From Parapristionchus giblindavisi (lineage: Eukaryota; Nematoda; Chromadorea; Rhabditida; Diplogasteridae): a stretch of 64,000 nucleotides of DNA. Positions 48,171-61,300 of this stretch are shown piece by piece. The stretch spans positions 744,001-808,000 of the forward strand of contig CALSFV010000214.1 in assembly GCA_943737045.1 (NCBI GenBank), given 5' to 3'. Both the position numbers and the translations under genes were made by a program. Each line of letters starts with the position of its first letter. Position 1 is the stretch's first letter. Below the pieces are notes generated by a model. The model was not told the origin of the DNA, ran no database searches, and saw only the letters and a list, made by a program, of their open reading frames with translations.

Positions 48171-50316
48171 ACTTTATATAGCCAACGAAAATTATGGGGG
48201 AAAAAACAGTGTATATTGCCTGTCAAAAGTGCTGTTTGTGTGATCGTTCGTTGTCACAGTCAAAATGTCTAGTGGATCTTATCGCCGTGTCGGAAATACG
48301 ATCGTAAAATAATAAATTTTATTAGTGACTAGCGAGGAATGCAGTGGGCTTATCGGGTCGGCCCGCTTTTCGGGACATTTTAACGAGTTTGGGCTATCGA
48401 ATCATATCGCCAATGATTCGGCAATGTCATCGTGTGAAGGTGTGAAAGCGGCGTTGATTAGTATTTTTGTACAATGGATGACGCATTATTAGTGGGTTAG
48501 GGGTGGAACTGGGCGTTGGTAGATGCGGATGAGAGTGATCGAGAGAATAATCATGGATGCCAAAGCACTGGGCGGCATGCACGTGTTGTGAGTGTTGGCG
48601 ATTGAGTGATTGGACTTATAATTTAATTCAATGACCGATCATTTGGGAAGGAATGGTTGCCACTAAATGTCTGTCAGGGCGTAATAGGATCACATACAAG
48701 GATTGGACTACCAAACATTATATGGCAAGGCATGTTGCAAATGAATTGCGTAATATGTCTATAGTGATGGAGTCGAAGAAGTACATCAACGTAAAGTTTT
48801 CTCTCACAATCAAGTATTTCATCAAGTCAGGGTACAAACGATGAATAAAAAAGAAGGTCAAAGAGAGGAAAGAAGGTCAAAATTCCGAAATTAAACAAAT
48901 GAATCAGTTTAATATATATTGCTTGGCCTTAAAGGCACACCTCGAACTAATTTTTCTATGAGCCCTGGTAATGCTCTCTCATAGTAAAAGAAAACGAGAG
49001 ACTCGGGGTGTGGCTAAAATTATTGGAGGTTTTCCTACCCATCTGATTTTATGATCGTAAGGTCATGCTTTTCGGACGTCACTTCTCGATTCTTCTCTGC
49101 GAAAATGAACAAATCAATCATTTCGTCTCTAATGCGATCAAGAATCGTTGCTAATCCGGGTCGACCCATGGTCATGGGTGAAGCGTAACCAGATCATATC
49201 ATTTGTTGACTATAGATAGAGTCGAGAGAGGAATTTTGTACCAATAATCCGGCTGTGCTGAGAATCGTCACTCCTGCGCATTCCACACATAGAATGTGCG
49301 CCCATGATGATTTCGGTGATAGGGGACGGTATTATCATAGTGTGTAGGGGAGGATTGATTAAGGACCACAGGGGTGTGTCTTCATTTACGTGTGTACAAT
49401 GGATTGTACACATTAGATGAATAAATCTGAAAGGTAAATTTTTTTGAAATGAAAGCGCGTTATAAATAATAATTAGAAGATATTATATTAACGTAATGTA
49501 GCTGCCAAATCACCGTGAAACACAATTATTATTAATATCGACCACATCTTACAATTTTAAACCTAATGTGCATGCAAACTTATACCTGTACATTATATCC
49601 TATTCATATATTGCCGAATCGACTTTGCAAACGCAAATAGATTTCATGCAAATTGCATGCCATGCAAATTTCGCGCATATCGCGTATCCATTGCGTGGCC
49701 AATATGTTACGCATTTGAATAGACATTCGAGGTCATTTATCATTAATCGAAGAGAACTATTAATATATAAATAATTGATGTTCCTTTATTGAAATTATTT
49801 TTTATGCACACAAGATGATTCACTCTATCACTCACATCATGACTATCACCAACTTCACTATCAGTACAATTCGTTTCACAATTCGACAAATCGATCGATT
49901 CAGCTAATACTTCGAATCGACAGTATCGTTAATAGTTTTAATATTCTTATTAATATTATTCATTATTTATTGGCCATGTTCGTTACTTGCACCCTGACTG
50001 ATAAAAGTATAATTGATGAATGCGTACCGATGTTGGGTACCCCCAAGACTTTACTCTCCGCATTGTTAATGGGACTGACACCTTTGTCAACGGTCTCTTC
50101 AAGACTCTACAATTTCTCGTTGTTAGAAAACAGAGAAATAATGTGCGCGATGAAGAGACCATTGAGAGTGGTCACGCTCCTTTTAGTACTATGTTGTAGA
50201 CAAATAAAGCGACAGAGCGTTTTCATAGCTGAGAGTTTCATATTAGCTTAGGTGGTACCTTTTTGAAGGGTAACCAGTAAAATATGAATGCAAATTAATC
50301 TTAATGCCATTTTCAG
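48171..50316. other. Upstream region of the membrane-protein pair
   Basis: Contains MITE A (48930-49035) and MITE B (50068-50190). 49803-49910 (GATTCACTCT, ATCACTCACATCATGAC, TATCACCAACTTCACTATCA, ATCGATCGATTC) is clearly related to 55808-55910 upstream of the second paralogue, so it is probably a duplicated promoter or 5'UTR. Confidence 0.5.
48930..49035. mobile_element. MITE type A, copy 3
   Basis: GGCACACCTCGAACTAATTT, GTAATGCTCTCTCATAG, AAACGAGAGACTCGG. Left arm better kept than the right. Confidence 0.55.
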
Positions 50317-50336
50317 TCCCCCGCCAACAGTTGAAT

Positions 50337-53300
50337 ATGATCGTCGCCGGTATCATTCAACTGATTGTCAGTCTGATATCGGGAGTGCTTTCTGGTCGAT
50401 CTGCTCGGACCGTAGAAGGACTATTCCGAATCGCGGTGAGTGGAACCATTAAAGGGACTATCTCTACTGAAACATCCTTGCACGCACAAAAAAAGATAAC
50501 AAATAGAAGTGAAGGAACTTTTCATACTTTATCTCCGTTGTATAACACTGAATTTATTAGCACACGGTAATCAAAATAATTAACGAATATTTTCAGTTTA
50601 TCTCCATCCTCGTCGGTTCCATTGCGGGACAGGTCTCTGCGGTCATCGCTCTCACTAACGATGCTCTCGACTTTGCAGTTTTGCTAACGGTATCCGATTT
50701 AATATTTAAAGATATTTAAATAACATTTAAAGAGTACCTCATAGATGAATCGTTACCGCTAGTTAAAGGGAGCCTTACCTCTCGCAATGGCCTCTTCATT
50801 GCGCACACTATTTCTCTGTTTTTAAACAACGAGAGAGCATAGGCGGTTGAAGAGACCGTTGGCAAAGGTTTCAATCCCTTTAAAGTAAACGGCATTTTGA
50901 ACCCCTTCCGTCTGACAACGCTCTCTCGCTTTCATTGTCTACGAGAGAGCGTGAGAGTAAAATTAACTCGAGCCTTTAAAACGTCTCCGCATTTTTAGGG
51001 GGGCCAATAATTTGGTCAAAGTGGGGCCAATAATTTGCTAGAAGTTGAGTCTCGAATTTGGCTACCAGACAAGCCCCACTTGAAAAGTTGAGCCATTAAT
51101 TTGGTCAAAATAATGGCCCCACTAAACTTTTCGCTAAACTTTGGTCCAAATTAATGGCTCAACTTTTCAAGTGGGGCCAATAATTTGGTCATAATAATGG
51201 CCCCACTAAACTTTTTGCTAAACTTTAGTCCAAATTAATGGCTCAACTTTTCAAGTGGGGCCAATAATTTGGCCATTATATTGGCTCGACCACTAAAAGT
51301 TTAGTCCTTTATTTGCTTACTTTTATTCCAGTTCCATTTATGTTTATTACACATTTAAAGAATTATACATCAATTAACTTCTTTATCCTCAGAACAAGAA
51401 TATTTACATATCAATTACAACATGACAATGCAAATGTAACAAGTAATAAAGATTAAATGCTCTTGCGATAAACTTCTTTAGCTCGTCCGAGTGTCATCAT
51501 TTGAGCCTTGTCATCTTCGGCTTCACATGGGGCACCAATCAGAGCTGCGAGATACTTTGTATCGACGAATTGAGATTTCCTGAAAACAATAGAATCAATA
51601 ACACCAACATGTTTCAAATGATAATTCGCCACATTTTACTGGAGCCCATATGAGGACCAGAGAAAACGATTCTTTCTGCGCACAGCCATGCCTATTCTGG
51701 AGCCCTAGGTGAAGTCTACTCTCTCACGATGTTTCAGAAGAACAAGATTTTGCACAAAATAAGTACACGTGATCAAAAGTATCATACATGGGCGCTGACA
51801 TGAAGGTGCCCCCTGTAAAATTAGTGATTTTCGAAAATTTATGGAATGCCACCTTTAAAAAATGGCGTTTCGGTGAAATTTAAAAAAAAAAGGAAAACTA
51901 AAAGCACCTGTAAAATTAACCATTTTTCGTTCGGATGCCCCCCCCCCCTGTAGAATCGAGCTCCAGAGGTCGTATGCATGAACGTCGGCAAACGGTTTGT
52001 CGGCGTTCATGCATACGGCCTCAGGTACCACGCCCATGTATGAAAAGTACACTTCGATTGCGTGATCATTACACAACAGTGAAATAATTAAATAAACCAA
52101 CACATCATTGATTTATTCCTTGATGAGTTCCTTGTTATCATTCATCGAAACAACTATGTGCGTAATAAGATGACAAATAATAGAGCTGAACGAACCGTTT
52201 TATCGATCCACTTTCCCCCGTCCTTCATCACGCGTCTTCTAGTCTCTATCAGTTACAAAGGGGCGTCTGATGTCGGTTGTTAGCGTGAGGGACGACGAAT
52301 TGGTAGTAGAAGACACACACCTGACAATGAACACAGTTAATCGATAAACAATGAACATTATATAATCAATAACAATATGTGAGATCTATCAAGCAGCCAC
52401 TCCGCACATACATTTTCAAGTACCCACATTGTGACACTTTTTGTCGATGCGGTCAGTTTTGAGTCTTGAAACCCATCTAGGAATATGCGGGAAATCGAGA
52501 TTAGTAAGAATCACCCCCATTTCGAGTCAGCTCCGAGTACTTGAGATGTAGATCGGGTCAGTCTTGTTCTAATTTCGGGTCAGTTTATAATTCGCAAAGC
52601 AATAGATTGTGGAAAATGTATGACCCCGCAGCTTTACGCAGACAACAGGGAAACGGGCATCAATGAAGTCATCAATCAATCGATAATTAAACTTACAGAG
52701 CGAAAAGCTGCTTGGTGGGTCGTTCTTCAGATTCAACTTCCGCACATATCCAGTGTTAAGCGGTGTTGTAGCGAACAATGAATTGATTAAGAAGCTGCAA
52801 CATGAAGAAATAAACGATCGTAAATCAATCGATAATTACATTGAACGTTATTGTTAGCAAAGAGTTCACCAATAGAAGTGCGTAAGAGGGTTTTTGGCAG
52901 ACACTTCAGTCTACGCTTCAGGCGTTAAATTGTCAAACAAAGGGGTTTCGTGATCTACCTGCAGAGAAAGCTGCTTCCTGGAAGGACGCTGGTAGATGAG
53001 GACTCGCCAGACCTCGAAGAATACTGAGTACGGTACCCAGAAGGAATATGCCGATGGTGTACCTGCAATTATACGGTAATGAACAATCAAATCATCAAAA
53101 AGCAGATAATGGTGAAATTTTCGTGCGACGCTTTCATACAAGATAGAAGAAAACCGAGCAGCGCAGAATTGTATCGTTAAAAAATCATTATTTTTACAAA
53201 ACCCTCCACTTCTGTTCTCTGACGTCACAAGAGCAAAAGTGAAGGGCTTTCGAGAAACGGTTTGTAAAGCTCATGTAAGTCTTGATATTCATACTCACCT

Positions 53301-54780
53301 GATTGGGAGCAAGAGTTGAGTAGGGACTGATGCTATAGCTGTTCGTTGTGCAGTTCTTCGCGCTGTGATGGAGAGATGATCTTCGGAGGACGACGCTGCA
53401 CCTCAACCCAAATACTTAGTCTTTCTACTTAAAAGACTTAAACACGTAAAGAGTAATGATAACTTAAATACTCTTGACTTCACATAAGTACAAAGGGACT
53501 TACCGTACTAGGAGAGGCGAATTGAGAAGAGTTCATCTTGATAGAGCAGAGATATCCTTGTAATAAATTAAATTAAAGAAAAACAACAATTAGAGAGCAC
53601 AGCCAATGAAGGAGCGAAAATAGCAACAGTCTACTCAACTAGCAAAACAATTTGAGAAGTAGAATACAAAGTAGAAATGCAACGAAAGCAACACTATTTA
53701 GTTGTAAAACTTCCATGGCGGGTATGCCGACATGAACAAACAAGAATAAATTAGCAAATATCGCCTTATACACGCTGAGCTATTCTACGGCTCTCAGTGA
53801 AACGGCTCGACAAACCGTAGTGGGGCCATTATTTAAGCCAAAAGTTTAGCTCAACTTTGCGACTAAAATAATAGCCCCACTTCGAACCAAATTATTGGCT
53901 CAACCACCAAAATAATGGCTCAACTTTTCACTCTCGACCAAATTATTGGCCCCCCCTAAAAATGCGGAGGTTAGTCGTTATGTACTTCTACTTTTTACTA
54001 TTCGTTCTATAACATAATCGACAGCACCTGTTCAGTCTCTACAAGCTCTGTCAACTTTGCCGTTGATAATAGCGATTTGCAAGGGCTTTCCCTATCCACA
54101 AGAAGGTTTCTTTTTTTATCATTTTAAAATCACTTTGAGAAAAATGATCACTAAACGGTGAATAGATTCTAGTGAATAGGGCTTCATAAAAACTTTCTTT
54201 TTTTCTTCTTTTTTAAAAAATTTTATGGCAAAAAATTTTTGAAATCGACGCTAAATATTGCATTAAATCTGATCAATAATGGTAAACCGACAAGTTCAAA
54301 CCTCCCTCAAACCACTAAATTTTACTCGTTATTTCACATTTCTATAATGAAGTTCTAGTTCGGGGAGCACCCGTGTTAATTCAAACACTGAAAAGTATAA
54401 CGGCGACGTTTCCTTTATATAAATAAATAAATAAACACACTCCATATACATTTGTAGGTCGGGCAATCATGATAGTCTTCCTCGGATTGGTAATTGGTCT
54501 ATGCGTGATATGTCTCGCCCTTGTACTGCTCTACAACGGAGTTTCCACCAGTGACAGGCAAGTTGGAGAGATTGGTTATTCCATTTATTTAATTTTTTAA
54601 CCAATCAAATCAATGAAAAAAATCAATAATTATTTTGATATATTTTATTCAAATTCATTAAATAAATTAATCATGAAGACTAGGATATCGACAATTTCCT
54701 GATTTCAATCAATTATTTATTTACTCATTTCCAGTCCGCATCTCCTGTCGTTCTTCTCAACGAAACCCATAAAGGAATAA
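50337..54780 (+). CDS. Small multi-pass membrane protein, paralogue 1 (135 aa)
   Basis: Exons 50337-50435, 50597-50689, 54036-54105, 54458-54557 and 54735-54780 join in frame. Hydrophobic segments: MIVAGIIQLIVSLISGVLSG; FISILVGSIAGQVSAVIAL; FAVLLTSLQALSTLPLIIAI; and IMIVFLGLVIGLCVICLALV. Conserved GFPYPQE follows the third. Four membrane spans are likely. Exon 1 starts at a TTTCAG acceptor 20 bp before the ATG, so trans-splicing or a 5' exon is possible. The fourth intron appears to use a GC donor (AG|GCAAGT). The C-terminal tail (SPHLLSFFSTKPIKE) differs from the paralogue. Intron 2 is 3.3 kb because of a TIR element. Family not recognised. Confidence 0.75.
50766..50885. mobile_element. MITE type B
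   Basis: ACCTCTCGCAATGGCCTCTT, CACACTATTTCTCTGTT, AACGAGAGAGC, GAAGAGACCGTTG. In intron 2 of the membrane-protein gene. Confidence 0.6.
50890..50982. mobile_element. MITE type A, copy 4
   Basis: CAACGCTCTCTCGCTTTCAT and CTACGAGAGAGCG with AATTAACTCGAGCC at the end, directly next to the TIR element that follows. Confidence 0.55.
51453..53536 (-). pseudogene. Five-exon gene inside the TIR element, two in-frame stops
   Basis: Exons 53536-53504 (MNSSQFASPST), 53401-53299 (VQRRPPKIISPSQREELHNE, then TAG), 53062-52959 (TPSAYSFWVPYSVFFEVW, LIYQRPSRKQLSLQ), 52794-52697 (LLNQFIVRYNTA, TAA, then EVESEERPTKQLFA) and 51579-51453 (SQFVDTKYLAALIGAPCEAE, LGRAKEVYRKSI, stop). All four introns have GT donors and AG acceptors and the phases agree throughout (465 bp, 155 codons including the final stop). 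Two internal stops therefore suggest a nonsense-broken gene, not chance. One hydrophobic segment lies in exon 3. Not recognised. Opposite orientation to the host gene. Confidence 0.55.
51967..52016. repeat. Hairpin inside the TIR element
   Basis: CGTATGCATGAACGTCGGCA and TGTCGGCGTTCATGCATACG pair almost perfectly across a loop of about 7 bases. Confidence 0.6.
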
Positions 54781-56202
54781 CAAATGTTTATCTTCATACA
54801 AAATTTACGATCATAAAACGATTAAATTTAAGTTCACATGAGCTTCCACCCTCAACAGCTTAGCAACTTTCAAAGACTGACATTTTTTATCCACGTTTTG
54901 TTTCTACTGCTGTATTTTTTGTGTGAAATTCAGCATATGTCAACACAAACGATAATGACATAGATGTAATTTTGCTTCCACTTGTTAGTTTCTTTGTTAT
55001 CACACTCAGCCTCGATTGTAACTTTCGCTGTTTAATTGTGAATTGTAAAATTTCTTTTTATTGAAGGTAATTTTCAGTTGCAAATTATCGTATAGCAAAC
55101 TTTTTGCATTGAATCCTCTTCTGTACTCTGAATAGTATATTATCATCCGTATAAATATTATTTCCATAAGAAAATAACTAAACTGTTCTAACAATATGTG
55201 CCACAGAAGAGGTGTAAAAATTTAACAATCGGAATGAAATATTTCGTCTGCACTCGCTTCATCTCGATTATCGCCACACTAACTCACATGAGATAGGAAG
55301 GAAGATTGGACAATCCTGAACAATGGAGTTTGGAGGGGAAAGAACTTCTGAGGAGAGGGAAATATATCTATTTATAAGCATATGTGAGTCGAATTGTATA
55401 AGGAATAAGAGAACATTACGAAACCAGCGCGATAGGCGGCAATATTTAGAAGGAAGAACAGTAAACAGACGGGTTGAATCAAACAAATGCAATTGTATAA
55501 ATTGAATACAGCAAACAGCTCCCCTCAATCGTCTGACGGCTAAGGAAACTAACTAGTAAGTCTATTATGATAAGACGAAGATGGCACACGACATATTGCG
55601 ACAATTTTTTAATCATAATTTCTTTGATTTATTGGGTAGACAATTGCAAATAGTTCCTGGATTTCTCACGATCTTTGAGCATGCTTGTAAACATATTTAT
55701 TTTCAACCGCTAGCAATAAAAAGTCCCCGGAACTTTCCCTATATGCCAAGTTCGTCGTTTTGTTGCATTGCAATATTTGTTCAATTCCATATGCTCTGCA
55801 TACAAAATGATTCATTCTCTCGCTCATCCACTCACACATATGGCCACTATCACCAACCTCACTATCAATAGTTTCCATTTCGCCTTTTTGTTGCCATCGA
55901 TCGATCGGGTTTAACTCTGCGCGACATTGTTGTCGCCCATTTATGATGTGTTTATTTTAAGAACATCGTGCTGCTAGATATTTTGTATACATAATTGCGA
56001 TGACCATAGGGGGACTTGTTTTATTTTTAATTGTAACAGTGATATGTCGACATGTCAAGGACCTTTTCAACTTAACTACCACTCTTTTTGCTATTGATAT
56101 ACTACTACTTGCACATGCCTAGTATATCATATCGTACTGAATTTTGTTTGTTGTTTCTGAGCTCAAAAATTCTTGAAACTACTTAAGATCTTATCTTTGC
56201 AG
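54781..56202. other. Spacer between the two membrane-protein paralogues
   Basis: No gene recognised. 55808-55910 repeats the upstream block seen at 49803-49910. Confidence 0.45.
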
Positions 56203-56215
56203 TACCCTAATCAAG

Positions 56216-58030
56216 ATGATCGCCGCCGGTGTTATTCAATTGATTCTGAGCGTGGGATCGGGAATACTGGCAGGGCGATCTGTTCGCGCTGTTGAAGGAA
56301 GATACCGAATCGCGGTTAGTTTGACGTTAAAGCAACCGGTATATCGTGAGGGTGTGTAGCTAAAGACCACACTATTTCCTTCCAAAGTTTTGGAAGGATG
56401 TAAATCACGTGGGTTCATTAATATTCTTGGTTCGAATAGAGAGTTAAGTGACGAAAAGAGATCCGAGCTAATTCTCTGGCAATGCTCTCTCGTTGTCTTT
56501 GTCACAGAGTGCTGCCAGATATTAAAATTCGCACATGGCGTGCCTTTATTCATGAGTTTGGTGATTTATCCACATGATTGTAAGCAAATGCTACCTTATA
56601 TACCTCATTACAGTTCATCTCCATCATTGCCGGTGCCGTGGCAGGACTGATTTCGTCCATCATCGCCTTCACCAGTAGTCCTGGTGCTATCGGAGTTGGC
56701 GTATGGCTCACTGTAAGTTATTATATTTATTTATATTTATCTTACATTGAATAAACGTGACAACAAGTGTTAAATAAATAGCGTGAATTATAATAGTCGA
56801 GTCGAGGGTAGTAAAAGAATATAATTTCCCCATCGTACTCGACCCAAACTCACTGTGATGACGCTACATTTTGGGTGTAATAATCTTTATCACATTCGCA
56901 CATTGGTGCGGTGGGTCATGACAGGGGGTTCTTCATAGATCAATGACGTTCAATTCTTTCTTCTAATCATCGGTTCATCGTGTATATATTGATGTTCTTT
57001 CAACATTTGTGCTCGAAGTAGAATCCAGAAAAGAATGCATTAGAAATTGAAGTTAACAACCCACGTAGCAGTAGAAGCTCCGTCCGAAGTGGCTGCATGA
57101 AGAAGGAAATACACCTCCCGGCTTTCCAAACACCTTCTGGGAGGGGATTCAACTGGGTTCCTTATCTGTTGATGTTATAGGCGAGGGAAGGGCATTTTGG
57201 GTGTAATGACATGGAAAATTAGATACTGCAATGGTTTCTCCTGATATTGTTAACCAAGAGTCACTCATTTTCTCGAAATTATTTATTCATATTCAGGCAT
57301 TTCAAGCCGTGTCTACGATCCCGTTGATGGTAGCCATCGGCATGGGCTTTCCATATCCGCAAGACGGTAGTGCATATCATATTCAATTTAGAAAAATAAA
57401 TCTTTTGGAGCAATATGGTTAAACTTCTTATTAAAATTCAATTTACTGTCTGCAGAGTTAGTTCAATGGTGTATGCCTCATTAATTAAGACTGGCTAGTT
57501 GACAAGTGATAAAATGTGCATAATAATATTCTCACAGGCCGCACAGTCATGATCGTCTTCCTCGGATTGGTAGTGGGTCTGTGTGTGGTCTATCTAGTAC
57601 TTACTTTCGTCTACAACGGATACTCGCTCAGTGATATCGTTGGGTAAGTTACGAACGTTTGTTCACATTTTGCAAAAAAATGAATTCCGAACTTCATCGT
57701 AGAGAATTTACTCTTAATCTATTTTTTTTATAAAAAGTTTGATAAGTTGACACTTCTTCCGATAACAAGATAACTCCGCCCATATTTAGTGCTATTTTTA
57801 AATGATATGATATTTAACATAGAGTACTGCTGTCAAGGGAATGCGCTATGTAAAAAATTAACATGAAATTAAATGATCATGTTATTGACAGAAGCGCCAA
57901 TAAGTTTAAAGTAACTGATTGAAAGATTGAACAACTATCACATTAATAATAATAATAATTCAGTCCAACTCCATCACCCACACCTCACGTCAATGCAACC
58001 CTTGTAGACGAAGAACAGAAGCTTGACTAA
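56216..58030 (+). CDS. Small multi-pass membrane protein, paralogue 2 (146 aa)
   Basis: Exons 56216-56314, 56614-56712, 57297-57366, 57538-57643 and 57964-58030. Same exon structure and phases as paralogue 1. Segments: MIAAGVIQLILSVGSGILAG, FISIIAGAVAGLISSIIAF, AVSTIPLMVAIGMGFPYPQD and VMIVFLGLVVGLCVVYLVL. RSVRAVEGRYRIA between spans 1 and 2 matches RSARTVEGLFRIA of the paralogue. All introns are GT-AG. The tail PTPSPTPHVNATLVDEEQKLD is polar and probably cytosolic or extracellular, with one N-glycosylation motif (NAT). Intron 1 holds a type-A MITE. Tandem duplication with paralogue 1 is clear; function unknown. Confidence 0.8.
56455..56560. mobile_element. MITE type A, copy 5
   Basis: GAGCTAATTCTCTGGCAATG, CTCTCTCGTTGTCTTTGTC and a decayed right arm. 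In intron 1 of paralogue 2. Confidence 0.5.
56713..57296. other. Intron 2 of paralogue 2
   Basis: No repeat or nested gene recognised. Confidence 0.4.
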
Positions 58031-58337
58031 AAATTTTCACAACGATTTTTTTCTTCTACTGTTTGCTGTGATATGATTTGTAACGAGCGACAAAGAATCT
58101 CTATGTGCATGCTTATGTGTAAGGATATCTGTCTTTATCGTATGGAGCTCCATGAAGCATGCTTTCTATTAAGCATTATGCAATCTAAACGTTCTCTACA
58201 CTACAGACGAATATTTTGAATGTGGAATACCATATTAAATTATCTTTATTAGGCATAGGAATACTTATATGTACATACAATACTTTAATTAGGCACAAAT
58301 ACTAGGTCACATCTACTCGTTTTTTCATGACCCATAG

Positions 58338-61300
58338 CTACACAATATCGAATTTGGAGTCTTCTGTTTCTTCAGCGTGAACCCAAATATCCGTCGGTTC
58401 CATGTCGTCATCACAAAGATCAGGAATGAAGGGAGTTGCAGGACCGCGCTTCCTTATTCTACAATTATTTCTTACTATAATGGAATCATAATTTATAATA
58501 TAGTCGACGTCAAAAATTGGTTTCTTTTATTGAAAGGTGCGCAAAGAAATTTTAAGCTAAATTTGTTATAACTATAAATAGCGGTCTGTAGCGAGAACGA
58601 TGTTTTCAGTTAAAATTCTTTCAGAATATTTGGTACGTTAGCATACCTATTCATACATCTCATGAAGGCATTCCGTGAAATCGATCCATTATAATGGGGT
58701 GTGTCACCTTCGAAAATCTCATCTGCTCTTGCCACAGCTTGCTGTTGTATTTCGTTGTAGAAGGGACTGAAAATATGAAAATATAATAAAAATATAAATA
58801 TAATATATTACAGAATTAAAACTGTCCGAACAATACAAATTCCGCTCCTTGCCGCGCAATACTCAGACTCCGCCCACTTCTTCGCGCGACATACCATTTT
58901 CTCTTATTTCATCGATTTTTATGGCGTCTTCTCGTCATTTAATTGGGCTTTCAGCAAAAATAAAATTATATGCATTTACAAAACGTTCGGAAAAACCTCC
59001 CGAAATTAGGCGAAAATTTTGGGGTGCGTTTTTCTCAACGGTGGAGAAGTTTACTATATTCGGCATTTGCGCGATGTATGCAAAACTTTTGTAATTCTAT
59101 AATATAAAATATAATAAAATATAAAATATAACATTTAAGGCGACAGCCCGAGCTAATTTCAAACTTTCCGCTCTGGCCTTACTCTCTCGCTTTCTTTGTC
59201 TACGAGATAGTAGTACCAATGCGAAGAGCATAATTAGCTTGGGGTGTGCATTTAAAGCAAAAAAATATGGGGGGAAGAAAAAGCTTCAGTATTCAATGTT
59301 GTGTTGAGTTTTTCTCAAGGTTAATTAATCGGTAAACTTACAAAGCTCCCATATCATTCTTTTCTGTTAGATTCAGACCCGCAAATGAGGTTCGGACGTG
59401 CAGCATCAGTGCTTCAGACGCAGGAACCTAAATAACAAAAGGTCAAAAAGCATTGATTTAAAGATGGAGACCCACGAGTTTTTTCGTAATGAGACTGTTC
59501 GGATAGAATGATAGAGATTCATCGCACGAATCGAAAGACATATCTGATATTGATTCCCGATATGTTTAAAGCTCACTATGCGCATTGAAAGTACAACTTT
59601 CAAGGCATGTAGAGAGTGCCCTTCCGATTTGCATACTTGCGCTCTCATTTTCTCATTATCCCTTACACCAATTACCATATAATATAAACAATAGCCAACA
59701 TGCTTATCGTGGCGGGAGTCAGTCATGCCAACTCATGGGTCCACCTTCTTTAAAGATGGGGAACTACGAAAAGAATAATTGGCTCCTACCACGATGGGAA
59801 TGAGCCCCCTCATACATATACTGTAAGTAAAAAGTGTGTTTTTGTTCAGTTTGCAACCGGCACTCAACCTTTGCCCTCTCATTAGGCCCCTTCCCATCTC
59901 TCTTTCTCCATTCCCTGCACCATTGAACATCTTTCAATCGTGATTATGTCAATCAATACGCAGAATCATTATAAAAGAAATAGTATGTGGTGACTTATAT
60001 GTCTTTTACAACCATCCTGTCTTCACAGTTTATCCACGAAAATATTCGCGGGACACCACCTTTAACACCCAACATTGCTCGATTCCATAAACGATAACAG
60101 TTTTTTTTTTCTATCAAAGCCCTGTCCGAAATTGTCTGGGAGATTGAAATTAATGGCTTGTGACAGCGAAGAGTCATAAATCAATCAGATATTTCAGATT
60201 GGTTAAAGATCAAATACAAAAGATCAAAGATCAATGAATAAATTCATCCTAACATTCATCGTTCGGTTATTGCCAAAGTGCTTGCTGACGACATGTGTGG
60301 TAAGAATTCGCGTTCGTCTTGTGAGAAAGACAACCTGCAAAGTTGGTAAAGATAAAGGTAAAGGTACAATCCGTTATTCAAGGCACACGAAGTCCTGCGG
60401 GTGATCACTACTAGGCCAAAGTTGGATTTGTCTATTATATTTTATAATTTAAAATAGCATAAAAGATATGTTAATGACAACAAGTAGTATATTTTTCTTC
60501 AATTTTTGAACGTGAATATTGAGAACTGTTTTTAAGCATTTTGAATGAATTTTCGTATGGACTCACCTTTCCCGGTCCGCCCTTGTTCACGATTCGAGAA
60601 TTCAGTACAGCGTCGAAGGATTCGGTGATGGGAGGGGTCTGCAAAGATTATTATATTAACATTATTATAAAATTATTGTACAATAATTTTAAAAGTTAAA
60701 TTTAGAATATTATTAGATGTACAAGTATGCTTTTAATATCGTTACAGATAGTGCACGATGTGTGAACTTCAGTGAGCCCATGTTGTCTTCGTTTTTCTTG
60801 AATTTTTCCATGAAAAAGTCGTACACTGATTTGTTGTTTCTGAAAACAATAACCACTTATTAAAATATAATTTAAAAACTTTATGATTGTGTGCAATCAC
60901 CCCAATAAAATACAATCAGTAAACAGTTGAGCATGATTTTTAAGATGATTCTCGCTTCATTTTTGAATATTTATCAAAACCACCCGCTGGCATACTCCAA
61001 TATTTACGCTGTCGCATATACAGCGAAATGTACAGCACGTTTACATGACTGCTTAGACGCGCAAGCCAAAGGAAAAGGTAAAGGTGTAGGTGCAACCCGT
61101 TATTCAAGGTACACGAAGTCCCGTAGGCAAAAATAACGACGCAAAAAGCGATACCTGGGATAAATATACTCATCTATGTCGCATAATACTCCGACCTCCG
61201 CTGACATCCGAGCAACACAGTCACTTTGAGCAAGTGTATGGGCCAATCGATAAGTGTCCCTGAAACGAACGCTCATTGTCAGATTTTTTAAAGCTTTTTA

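Larger units (their letters stand above)
50983..53970. mobile_element. 2.99-kb TIR element carrying a broken multi-exon gene
   Basis: Ends are CTCCGCATTTTTAGGGGGG and its complement (CCCCCCTAAAAATGCGGAG). Subterminal repeats of GGGGCCAATAATTTGG and TAATGGCTCAACTTTTCAAG occur at both sides. The interior holds five phase-consistent exons on the minus strand. No transposase is recognised, so it may be a Pack-type element that captured host sequence. Confidence 0.7.

Noticed and set aside
48264..48320. Plus-strand start exon MSSGSYRRVGNTIV about 90 bp after a TATA-like box
   Set aside because: No donor gives a phase compatible with both paralogues at 50337 and 56216. Left out as unsupported.
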